This document shows positions 8,555 to 16,705 of a stretch of 64,000 bases of DNA, piece after piece (position 1 is the first letter of the stretch; each line of letters opens with the position of its first letter). Made by a program: the position numbers and the translations under genes. The notes under the pieces were generated by a model that worked only from the letters and a program-made list of their open reading frames with translations, did no database searches and had not been told where the DNA came from. This stretch comes from Sphingomonas lacunae (lineage in GTDB: Bacteria > Pseudomonadota > Alphaproteobacteria > Sphingomonadales > Sphingomonadaceae): positions 1,860,001-1,924,000 of the forward strand of contig NZ_CP053015.1 in NCBI RefSeq assembly GCF_012979535.1, in the 5' to 3' direction.

Positions 8555-9232
8555 TTGCAGATATTGCTCGTCGAGGACGATGACAAAGTGGGTGCCTTCA
8601 TAGCCGGTGGCCTGCGGCAGGAAGGGCATGTCGTCACCCATTGCGTGGATGGTCGTGCGGGGCTGGTGACCGCATCGTCTGAGAGTTTTGACCTGATCAT
8701 CCTCGACAGGATGTTGCCAGCTATCGATGGCATGCGGATCATGCAGGCGATCCGTGCCACTGCCGATCCGACCCCGATATTGATGCTTAGTGCGCTGGGT
8801 GATGTCGATGAACGGGTGAGGGGGCTGGAAGCGGGCGCTGATGATTATCTCGCCAAACCCTTTGCCATGTCCGAACTGCTGGCGAGGGTGGCAGCGCTGG
8901 GACGGCGCAAACCCGCGCTTCCAGCCGTGAATGCCGATTTTCGCATCGCCGACCTGGTCATTGACCGGCTCGGGCAATCGGTGCGGCGGGGAGGGCGGCG
9001 CATCGACCTGACGCCGCGCGAATATCGGATTCTCACTATACTGGCTGACAATAGCGGTCGCGTCGTGACGCGGGCGATGCTGTTGGAAAAGGTCTGGGAC
9101 TATAGTTTTGACCCCCAGACCAATATCATCGACCAACACATCAGCAAGCTTCGCCAAAAGATAGACGCCGATGCGGATGCACCGTTGATCCATACGGTGC
9201 GCGGCAGCGGCTATGTGATGCGCCTGTCATGA
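8555..9232 (+). CDS. OmpR-family response regulator
   Basis: 225 residues if translation starts at TTG 8555, preceded at good distance by GAAGGG; this gives the usual N-terminus QILLVEDD. A TTG at 8525 overlapping the PepSY stop is an alternative that adds ten atypical residues. The receiver has the phospho-acceptor Asp at residue 51 (IILDRMLP) and the conserved Lys in LAKPF. The C-terminal winged helix shows LTPREYRILTILADNSGRVVT and the DNA-recognition part (NIIDQHISKLRQKI). It overlaps the sensor kinase gene by four bases, so the two are a cognate pair. Confidence 0.95.
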   Translation: MQILLVEDDDKVGAFIAGGLRQEGHVVTHCVDGRAGLVTASSESFDLIILDRMLPAIDGMRIMQAIRATADPTPILMLSALGDVDERVRGLEAGADDYLAKPFAMSELLARVAALGRRKPALPAVNADFRIADLVIDRLGQSVRRGGRRIDLTPREYRILTILADNSGRVVTRAMLLEKVWDYSFDPQTNIIDQHISKLRQKIDADADAPLIHTVRGSGYVMRLS

Positions 9233-10596
9233 TGATCCTGCGCAATTTCTCGGTTCGCATGACGTTGGGCTACATTGCCATTTTTCTTCTTTCGGCGATG
9301 ATCCTTTTCTCCGCTTATTATTCCTATTCGATCCACTTTCCCTTGGCAGCGTTGAAAAGGGACATTTCCCGCGAGATGGCGGCGCTTGAGCAGCTTTATG
9401 CGGTGGAAGGCGATGATGCACTGAACACTGCACTGGCACGCCGTGCCGCGAGGCCCGATGAATATCCGGCCTTGCACGTCCTCATAGCGCGCGACGGCAG
9501 GACCGTGTCGGCCAATATCCCCAGTTGGCCAAGCGTTGTCGGTCCGCTGTGGCAAAGGATCGAGGCCGACACATTTCTCGACGGAGTCGAATATGATCGG
9601 ATGGGCTTGATGCGTGACAAGCGCTTCGCCGATGGCAGCCGCCTGATCCTGGGCAGGGACATCGACCGGATTGATGAGCTTGAGGAGAATTTGCAGGAGG
9701 CGGTGCTGTGGCTTGCTGTCACGAGCATCTTGTTGGGTCTGGCCGGCAGCCTGTTGCTGAGTGGTGCGATCCGGCGGCGTATCCGGCACATTTCCGATGC
9801 GGCCAATCGTGTGATGCAGGGGCAGTTGTCCGAGAGGATTCCAGCCAACGGCAGCCGTGACGAGTTTGACAGGCTGAGCGCCACTTTGAACGCGATGCTT
9901 GATCGCATCGATACGCTGTTCGGTTCGGTCAGGCGGGTATCGGACAATGTCGCCCACGAACTGCGCACGCCGTTGGCGCGGATGCTGGCCCAGGCTGAAA
10001 CGCTGGAGGCAACGGCTGATGCTGACCGTCACCCCCAGGTGGCGGCCATTGTCGACGAGGCGCGCAGGCTACAGCGGGTCTTTGATGGCCTGTTACGCAT
10101 TTCCCGGCTCGAGTCTGGCCGCCATGAGCTCGCGCTGAAACAGGTCAATCCGCTGACCATCTGTTCCGATGTCGCGGATTATTACGCCCCCGCCGTCGAG
10201 GAAGCAGGCGGGCGCATCTCGGTGAGCCAGGACAAGGCCACCATTGTGGTCGCCGATGCCGATCTCTTGTTCCAGGCAGTGGCCAATCTGGTCGACAATG
10301 CCCTGAAATATGGCGGATCATCGCCGGAGATCAGTATCAGCGTAGTCGTCGCCGACTCCGGCGCGACCATTGATGTCAGGGACAAAGGGCCCGGCCCCGA
10401 TGCTGTTGACAATGAGCGCCTCGGCGAACGTTTCTATCGCGGAAGCAATGCCGCTGGGCTACCGGGAGAAGGGTTGGGGCTGGCGCTGGTGCAGACTGTG
10501 GCGGCGCTCCATGGCGGGCACTTCCGGTTGAGCAGGGCCGAGGGGAGCACCTCCGCCTCACTCGCTCTGCCCGCAGCAGATCGCGCGCGCCACTGA
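9229..10596 (+). CDS. Two-component sensor histidine kinase
   Basis: 455 residues. A first membrane helix (LGYIAIFLLSAMILFSAY) is followed by a periplasmic loop of about 130 residues, a second helix around VLWLAVTSILLGLAGSLLL, a HAMP linker, and the HisKA helix with the phospho-acceptor His243 in NVAHELRTPLARM. The ATPase boxes are visible at NLVDNALKYG, DKGPGP and GEGLGLALVQTVAALHGG. The gene starts within the end of the response regulator gene (ATGATGA). The periplasmic loop gives no clue to the ligand; the linked PepSY protein may take part. Confidence 0.94.
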   Translation: MMILRNFSVRMTLGYIAIFLLSAMILFSAYYSYSIHFPLAALKRDISREMAALEQLYAVEGDDALNTALARRAARPDEYPALHVLIARDGRTVSANIPSWPSVVGPLWQRIEADTFLDGVEYDRMGLMRDKRFADGSRLILGRDIDRIDELEENLQEAVLWLAVTSILLGLAGSLLLSGAIRRRIRHISDAANRVMQGQLSERIPANGSRDEFDRLSATLNAMLDRIDTLFGSVRRVSDNVAHELRTPLARMLAQAETLEATADADRHPQVAAIVDEARRLQRVFDGLLRISRLESGRHELALKQVNPLTICSDVADYYAPAVEEAGGRISVSQDKATIVVADADLLFQAVANLVDNALKYGGSSPEISISVVVADSGATIDVRDKGPGPDAVDNERLGERFYRGSNAAGLPGEGLGLALVQTVAALHGGHFRLSRAEGSTSASLALPAADRARH

Positions 10597-10642
10597 ACCC
10601 TATCCCGCCGATGACCGGAGGGAGTGCCCCAGCGGCCTGCTG

Positions 10643-12496
10643 TCATGTCCTTGCTGCGACTGGTGCAGGCGATTCCGACAGGCTCCGGGGCAAGGCGATC
10701 CTGATGGCCAGTCCGGGGCCATCGATATCAACCGCATCTATGGTTCCGCCATGCAGTGCGATCACCTGTTTGACGATGGCCAGTCCAAGGCCGGTACCCG
10801 GCCGTTCGCCAACATTGCTGGCTCGGCCATATTCGGAGAAAATGCTCTCGCGTTCCTCGGCCGGGACGCCGATGCCCCAATCGCGGATCAGCAACTGCAC
10901 CTCGTCGGTGGTCACTGATACCTTGATCAGGGCACGTTTTTGCTGCGCAGCATATTTGGCCGAATTGGAGAGGAGATTGCTGATGACCTGCTCAATCAGG
11001 CCGGGGTCAAGTTCCAGCAGAGGCAATGGCGGCAGGTCAACGTCGATCCGCAGGTCCGGGTGGCTTTCCCTGAAGCTGTCAACAACATCAGCGATCAGTC
11101 CGCTGAGGTCGGTCACCCGGGGGGCATAGCCGAGAACGCGCTTGTCTTCGCGCGCCTGTTCCAGAGTGTTGTCCATCAACTGGAGGAGACCTGCCACGGC
11201 CCGGCGGATATTGCCGACGCGTGACCGGATATTTTCTTCGTCCGCCTTTCCGATCAATCTTTCTATGCGTTGGGCAGCGCTGTCGATGACCGCAAGGGGC
11301 GTGCGGAACTCGTGCGAGGCTATGGCCAGGAACCGTCGTTGCGCATCGGTTATCGCCCGTTCCATCGACAAGGCGGCTTCGAGATCCGCGGCGATGCGGT
11401 ACATGGCATCAACATCGGCCAGCAGAATGGCAATGGAATCCTGTTTGTCATAGCTGATGCGTGCGGCAGACAGCGATGCCCAAAATGGTTCACCGTTCGC
11501 GCCGCGAAACTGAACCGGGGCGGCGCTGGCCTGGCCCGACAGCACCGATGACCGAAGCCTTTCGAAATCACCATGATCGACGAACAGGCTGTTGGCGGGG
11601 CTGCCGATGGCAAGCGCTTGATCGAGGGCCTTGCGGGCCGAAACATTGACGTTCAACACCTTTCCGTCGGAGGCTGCCAGAATGACAGTGGGCGTCAGGT
11701 CGAGATTGAGGATTGCATCGAGTGCGTCCTCACTGGCGGCCAATTGCCGCAATGTCTGGACGAGCAAAGAGATGTCATCATGCGCCACAAGCCATGCCGG
11801 TTTGCCGCTGATGGGGTCAGTGGCGACTGAGAGGTTAAGGGCGTGGATGGGCGAACCGGGCAGGCGCAAGGGTGCCTGCAAACGTCCGACCTTCCCGCTT
11901 TCGGCGGCAGCGACAAGTGCGTCGCAATCGGCCGGATTGGCAAACATGCTGCTGAAATGGTCGGCACCCGGTGGCAGGGAGTGGTCGAACTCCGCAAACA
12001 GGGCTGTGGCGGCAGGATTGCGCATCAACACCTCGCCCGATCGGGAGAGGAGGGAAATTTTGAGCGGGGTGTGCCGCAGGGCTTCTATGCTCCGCACCTC
12101 GGCGGCAGTGATGCCGACTGCCGATTCCAAGCTGCATTCGACGAGCATGGCCTGTCCATGCCCCTTGATGCTCACACCGCTGCACCGGCAAAGGACTGGT
12201 CGAGCTTCCCCCAAAGGATAGAGGGTCCAGGTGTCAAGGCGATCCTCGCCACGGGCGAATGCCTGACGATAGTCTTCGAGCCGCAGATTGGTGGCCTGAC
12301 TGAACGGTGTCAGGCTGCGGGCATAAAGTTCCTCTTCCGACCGGGCGTTCCAGACCATCAGCCCCTTCGGATTAGCCCAGCAAACACTTTGCGTTTCAAA
12401 GCTGTAGATGTAAATGGCTGAACCCAGCAGTGACAGGGCGTTCAGCCCTGCCGCGTCGACAAAAGGGAATCGACGGGTTTCGACGTCGCTTGCCAT
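10643..12496 (-). CDS. Soluble PAS-containing sensor histidine kinase
   Basis: 617 residues without a membrane segment. PAS-like folds occupy about 15-125, 135-245 and 255-365 (for example AIYIYSFETQSVCWANPKGLMVWN and TPTVILAASDGKVLNVN). HisKA carries the phospho-acceptor His395 in AIASHEFRTPLAVIDSA. The ATPase shows NLLSNSAKYA, DWGIGVP and GTGLGLAIVKQVIALHGG. It is divergent from a hybrid kinase whose HisKA region has nearly the same wording (SHELRTPLAAIDSGAQ), which suggests related partners in one phosphorelay. There is no receiver or output domain in the protein. Multiple PAS domains suggest a cytoplasmic redox or metabolite signal. Confidence 0.92.
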   Translation of the reverse strand: MASDVETRRFPFVDAAGLNALSLLGSAIYIYSFETQSVCWANPKGLMVWNARSEEELYARSLTPFSQATNLRLEDYRQAFARGEDRLDTWTLYPLGEARPVLCRCSGVSIKGHGQAMLVECSLESAVGITAAEVRSIEALRHTPLKISLLSRSGEVLMRNPAATALFAEFDHSLPPGADHFSSMFANPADCDALVAAAESGKVGRLQAPLRLPGSPIHALNLSVATDPISGKPAWLVAHDDISLLVQTLRQLAASEDALDAILNLDLTPTVILAASDGKVLNVNVSARKALDQALAIGSPANSLFVDHGDFERLRSSVLSGQASAAPVQFRGANGEPFWASLSAARISYDKQDSIAILLADVDAMYRIAADLEAALSMERAITDAQRRFLAIASHEFRTPLAVIDSAAQRIERLIGKADEENIRSRVGNIRRAVAGLLQLMDNTLEQAREDKRVLGYAPRVTDLSGLIADVVDSFRESHPDLRIDVDLPPLPLLELDPGLIEQVISNLLSNSAKYAAQQKRALIKVSVTTDEVQLLIRDWGIGVPAEERESIFSEYGRASNVGERPGTGLGLAIVKQVIALHGGTIDAVDIDGPGLAIRIALPRSLSESPAPVAART

Positions 12497-12553
12497 TCAT
12501 TCTCTCTTCCCTAGTCGGACTCTTTTGACCACAAAGAACTCTATCGCCATGCC

Positions 12554-15091
12554 ATGTCAATGATTCAAAACATATATTCCTGGTTGGTTCCATCTCCCCC
12601 GCCAGGAGAGGGGGTTGTTCCGCTGCGCCGCTGGCTCTGGCAATCCTATCTGCGGTCTGCGCTAATTCCGCTGCTTGTTATCGAATTGACTTTCCTCGGG
12701 ATTTACTGGGCGAGTACCGCCATTGTCTATCGTGAGAATGTGACGGCGGTCCGGGCGGTGTCTGGCGATTATCTCAATGATGTCGCGCGTCGCGAGGCTG
12801 CATCGATCGGCAATCTGCTCGGAGGCGTCGCCGTTTCGACCACCCTGTTTGCCCGACAGACCAAGGCGGCGCTGGAGGGGAATTACATGCCCCCCGAAAG
12901 CGAGCGGCGGCGTTATGCGATGACGAGCGATGGTCGTTTCTATACCCTTTATGACAATGGCACGACCGCCAGCTATTACACCGGCCATGTTCGCGCCGGT
13001 GAGGCTGAGCGGCAAAAGGTTTGGCGTTTGTCTGCGCTTGATCCCTTGATGATGGATATAAAGAATAGCGACCCAAAAATCGCATCCCTATACTTCAACA
13101 CCTATGACAGTTATAACCGCATATATCCCTATATTGAAGTTCTGGGGCAGTTTCCGGGCGATATAGACGTTACCCAGTTCAACTTCTATTATGAGGCCGA
13201 TGCCGCGCGCAACCCGGCCCGGCGTCAGGTCTGGACTGATGCCTATGTCGATCCGGCGGGGCATGGCTGGATGGTGTCGTCGATTGCCCCGGTGTGGTCG
13301 GAACAACGGCTTGAGGGGGTCGTTGGCATTGATGTGACCTTGAACACGATCATCGACAAGCTGCTGGCCCTTCGGTTGCCTTGGTCGGGTTATGCCATGC
13401 TGGTGGATCGTGATGGCGAGATCATCGCGCTACCGCCGCTGGGTGAACAGGATTTCAAACTGCGGGAAGTCACTGCGCCGGGACAGACCAATTCGGTGCC
13501 CGGTCAGGCGTCCAAGCCGGATGCCTTCAACATTTTTCACCGTCCGGACACGCGTGACCTGGCAAGAGCCATGGCCAGCGCCAAGGAAGGACAGGTCGAA
13601 CTGACCTTTGACGGCCCCCATCTCGCCAGTTTTGCAACGGTGCCGGGGACAGGCTGGAAACTGGTTGTCATTGCCCCCGAGTCCCGCATTTTTGCCAATG
13701 CCGAGTCCTTGCGGGTCGATACCGAGCAAGTGGGCATGATCATGCTCGCAGGGCTGGTCTTTTTCTACATCTTGTTCCTGCTGTTCCTCTATCGTCGCGC
13801 CATTGCCATGAGTGGTCGGGTGGCCGCGCCGCTTGGGGAAATTGCCGCGCTGATTGGCCGGATCGGCCAAGGGGAGTATCGCCAGCAGTTTGCAGGGTCC
13901 CAGGTCGCCGAACTTGATGATTTGGGTCGGGAACTGGTTGCGACCGGCCGGCAACTCGGCGATGCCCATGATCGCATAGTCGAACAGGACCATGTTCTGG
14001 GTCAGGCACTGGCGCGGCAGTGGCAGTTGCATGAAGAACAGGTACGTTTCATCCGCACCATGTCGCATGAACTGCGTACACCGCTTGCCGCCATCGACAG
14101 TGGTGCCCAGATCATCGATCGCAAGGCTGGCCAACTGGAAGTCGATGATCTGCGCAAGCGCGCCTCGCGCTTGCGCAAGGCGGTCAAACAGATTTCCGAC
14201 CTGCTGCATCAACTGGTCGCCAACGCCCAGCCAGATCGGGATTTTGCTCCGGCGGTCATGCAACCTGTCGCGTTGCACAGTCTGATAGAGGAGACCGTCC
14301 GCAGCATTGTTCCCCCGGAACGGCTGGAACTTGTGCTGAGTGAGACCGATTTGGTGCTGGCCGATGCCATGCCGCTGACGATGGCCCTGCGTGTTGCCGT
14401 GGACAATGCGGTTCGTTACACCAGCGGCCAGATAAGCGTTGTGCAGGAGCTGTCGCTAGACAGACTCACGGTTCTGGTCAGCGACAATGGGTCCGGCATT
14501 GCCGAAGATCAGCTGGAAGACGTCGGCAAGCGCTTTTTCCGTGGCGCGGAGTCCATCGGCACACCAGGCGCGGGATTGGGTATCCATCTGGCACGAACCG
14601 TGCTCGAAGCAGTCGGTGGCACGTTCAAGCTGTCATCGGGCGACGGCGGAACCACGGTGAGCATAACCATGCCCATACCCACACCCCATGTGGCAGATGG
14701 TGGTCCCAGTGACGACAGGGCCAAGGCCAAGATATTGTGCATCGAAGATGATCCGCATCTGCGTGAGGATCTTGTTCACGAGTTGCGCGAAGCGGGCTAT
14801 GCGGTGTGCGAAGCGTTGGATGGGCAATCGGGCCTGGATATCATCCGCAAGGGTGGCATTTCATTGGTCTATTGCGATGTCCAGTTACCGGGCATGGATG
14901 GATTTGGGGTGCTGGAACATCTGAGGGCGTGGCCGGAACCGGATACTAGGCCACCGGTTGTTCTGCTGACCGCCTATGGAGACGGTCCTGCGCGGCAAAG
15001 GGCCGCTGATCTGGGTGCCCGTTCGCTCCTGGTGAAGCCGGTGGATTATGATGAGGTGCTGCGCCTGACGCGGCAGCTGACAGGATCATGA
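12554..15091 (+). CDS. Membrane-bound hybrid histidine kinase with Cache-type sensor
   Basis: 845 residues. The N-terminal membrane helix (SALIPLLVIELTFLGIYWAS) is followed by a periplasmic double-Cache-like domain of about 330 residues (includes WTDAYVDPAGHGWMVSSIAPV and the GVVGIDVTL motif typical of dCache). A second helix at about 395-415 and a HAMP segment follow. HisKA has its phospho-acceptor at His505 (TMSHELRTPLAAID), and the ATPase ends at GAGLGIHLARTVLEAVGG. A C-terminal receiver spans about 725-842 with Asp775 (CDVQLPGMDG) and Lys in LVKPVD. dCache domains usually bind small acids or amines. A stand-alone receiver gene follows eight bases later. Confidence 0.93.
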   Translation: MSMIQNIYSWLVPSPPPGEGVVPLRRWLWQSYLRSALIPLLVIELTFLGIYWASTAIVYRENVTAVRAVSGDYLNDVARREAASIGNLLGGVAVSTTLFARQTKAALEGNYMPPESERRRYAMTSDGRFYTLYDNGTTASYYTGHVRAGEAERQKVWRLSALDPLMMDIKNSDPKIASLYFNTYDSYNRIYPYIEVLGQFPGDIDVTQFNFYYEADAARNPARRQVWTDAYVDPAGHGWMVSSIAPVWSEQRLEGVVGIDVTLNTIIDKLLALRLPWSGYAMLVDRDGEIIALPPLGEQDFKLREVTAPGQTNSVPGQASKPDAFNIFHRPDTRDLARAMASAKEGQVELTFDGPHLASFATVPGTGWKLVVIAPESRIFANAESLRVDTEQVGMIMLAGLVFFYILFLLFLYRRAIAMSGRVAAPLGEIAALIGRIGQGEYRQQFAGSQVAELDDLGRELVATGRQLGDAHDRIVEQDHVLGQALARQWQLHEEQVRFIRTMSHELRTPLAAIDSGAQIIDRKAGQLEVDDLRKRASRLRKAVKQISDLLHQLVANAQPDRDFAPAVMQPVALHSLIEETVRSIVPPERLELVLSETDLVLADAMPLTMALRVAVDNAVRYTSGQISVVQELSLDRLTVLVSDNGSGIAEDQLEDVGKRFFRGAESIGTPGAGLGIHLARTVLEAVGGTFKLSSGDGGTTVSITMPIPTPHVADGGPSDDRAKAKILCIEDDPHLREDLVHELREAGYAVCEALDGQSGLDIIRKGGISLVYCDVQLPGMDGFGVLEHLRAWPEPDTRPPVVLLTAYGDGPARQRAADLGARSLLVKPVDYDEVLRLTRQLTGS

Positions 15092-15098
15092 GTTCAAC

Positions 15099-15470
15099 AT
15101 GACGGTCCGACACCCCTTGTTGCTGGTCGATGATGACCGCGAGTTTGCCGAGGAATTTGCCGAGTTGCTTGATTGCTTCGGCTTTGAGGTGACGATTGCC
15201 GAACGGCTCGCCACAGCGCGTGCCGCGCTTGCCGACAAGTGCTTCCGTTTTGTAGTGGTTGATTTGGGGTTGGGTGACGAAAGCGGGCTGGCGCTGGCGC
15301 ATGACCTGAAGGGAGCGTCGGATGTGCGCCTGTTGCTGCTGAGTGGCAGGCGGTTGACCGCAACTGAAGCGGCGGCCTTTCCCGAGGGGCCGCCAACGCT
15401 GTTGCTGAAGCCCGCTAGCGGATCGGAGATCGTCAAGGCGCTGGGCGTGGCCGCTGGCGATCCGTCCTGA
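15099..15470 (+). CDS. Stand-alone receiver-domain response regulator
   Basis: 123 residues, a single receiver domain: acidic pair in LLLVDDDREF, phospho-acceptor Asp55 in VVDLGLG, Ser in LLLLSGR and Lys in LLLKPASG. There is no DNA-binding or enzymatic output. It sits seven bases after the hybrid kinase, so it probably receives phosphate from that kinase or from the divergent soluble kinase. Such single receivers act as shuttles or phosphate sinks. Confidence 0.88.
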   Translation: MTVRHPLLLVDDDREFAEEFAELLDCFGFEVTIAERLATARAALADKCFRFVVVDLGLGDESGLALAHDLKGASDVRLLLLSGRRLTATEAAAFPEGPPTLLLKPASGSEIVKALGVAAGDPS

Positions 15471-15478
15471 GGCCGCAC

Positions 15479-15496
15479 GGCCGGAGCGATCCGGCC
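15479..15496. terminator. Hairpin between convergent genes
   Basis: GGCCGGA-GCGA-TCCGGCC forms a perfect 7-bp stem with a 4-base loop. It lies 9 bases after the receiver gene stop and 30 bases after the end of the leftward dehydrogenase gene. There is no T-tract, so it may stop transcription weakly in both directions. Confidence 0.5.
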
Positions 15497-15525
15497 TGAG
15501 CACGAACCACTGTAGCCATTGGCGG

Positions 15526-16692
15526 TTAGAGGCCTTGCCGGATCATGCTTCGGTCTATGTCCGCGACAGTGCGGATCCCGGTCAGGGCGAAAGCGGTCCT
15601 CATGTCGTTTTTCATGGCGGACAGCCATGTTTTCAGTCCGGCTTCGCCGCGTGCAGCGACGGCATAGACCCATGGTCGGCCAACCATCACCGCCTGCGCA
15701 CCCAAAGCCAACGCCTTGACGACATCCTGCCCGTTACGCACGCCGCCGTCGACCAACAAGGTGCAGCGACCGGATACCGCCGCGGCGATTTCCGGCAGCA
15801 CGGCTATTCCCGATGCAACACCATCCAGCTGTCGCCCGCCATGGTTGGAAACGATGATACCATCAGCCCCCTGATCAACCGCGTTGACCGCATCCTCTGC
15901 GTTGAGAATGCCCTTGAGCAATAGATGACCCTTCCAGACGGAACGCAGCCAAGCGATGTCGTTCCAGTCGGTTGAGGGATCAAACTGTTTGTCCACCCAC
16001 GCCTTGAACTGGTTCGGACTGGCGGCACCAGGCACATAGGCGGCCAGATTGCCAAAGCTGTGGGGCGCACCGCGGATGCCGACATCCCACAACCAGCGAG
16101 GATGCATCAAATAGCTGCCCAGACCAGCACGAAAGCGTCCCAGTGCGCTGGTCCCGCCAGCCATTCCGTTGCGCACGTCACGATAACGGGCCCCGACCAC
16201 GGGCAGGTCGACGGTAAAGGTCAGGGTGCGGACGCCGCTGGCCCATGCCCGGTCCAGCAGTTCCTGCACCACGCCGCGATCGCGCAACATATAGAGCTGG
16301 AACCAGATCGGTCGGCCCGAAACCGCGCTGACCTCTTCGACCGAACAAATGCCCACGGTTGACAGGCACATATCAATGCCTGCCGCGTCGGCGGCCCGCT
16401 TGGCCAGCACTTCCGCGCGGCGAGCCATCATGCCGCCCATGCCAATGGGTGCCAGAACCACCGGCATGTCCAGATGCGTGCCGAACAGATCGACCCCGGT
16501 GTCGATCGCCGACACGTCCCGCAACACTCGCTGTTCCAGCTGAATGGCGCGAAAATCAGCCTCGTTGCGTTGCAGGCTGACCTCTTCACCGGCGGCGCCG
16601 TCGAGATAGTCGAACAGGAAAGTAGGCAGGCGCCTTTGCGCTTCCCTGCGATAGTCCGACACTGTGGCCGGTACGAGGATTGGCGGCGGCAT
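15526..16692 (-). CDS. FMN-dependent alpha-hydroxyacid dehydrogenase (LldD / mandelate dehydrogenase family)
   Basis: 388 residues, family length. The TIM-barrel landmarks are present: LPTFLFDYLDGAAGEE near the N-terminus, VVLAPIGMGGMM, FQLYMLRDRG, LTFTVDLPVVGARYRD, the catalytic SNHGGRQLDG (His284, Arg287), and LVDGGVRNGQDVVKALALGAQAVMVGRP at the FMN phosphate site. The enzyme oxidises a 2-hydroxyacid (L-lactate, S-mandelate or similar) to the 2-oxoacid. It follows a ThDP-dependent decarboxylase-like gene by 13 bases, which fits a 2-hydroxyacid to 2-oxoacid to aldehyde route like MdlB-MdlC. The actual substrate is not decided by sequence, so no gene symbol is given. Confidence 0.9.
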   Translation of the reverse strand: MPPPILVPATVSDYRREAQRRLPTFLFDYLDGAAGEEVSLQRNEADFRAIQLEQRVLRDVSAIDTGVDLFGTHLDMPVVLAPIGMGGMMARRAEVLAKRAADAAGIDMCLSTVGICSVEEVSAVSGRPIWFQLYMLRDRGVVQELLDRAWASGVRTLTFTVDLPVVGARYRDVRNGMAGGTSALGRFRAGLGSYLMHPRWLWDVGIRGAPHSFGNLAAYVPGAASPNQFKAWVDKQFDPSTDWNDIAWLRSVWKGHLLLKGILNAEDAVNAVDQGADGIIVSNHGGRQLDGVASGIAVLPEIAAAVSGRCTLLVDGGVRNGQDVVKALALGAQAVMVGRPWVYAVAARGEAGLKTWLSAMKNDMRTAFALTGIRTVADIDRSMIRQGL

Positions 16693-16705
16693 TGATTGTC
16701 CCGGA

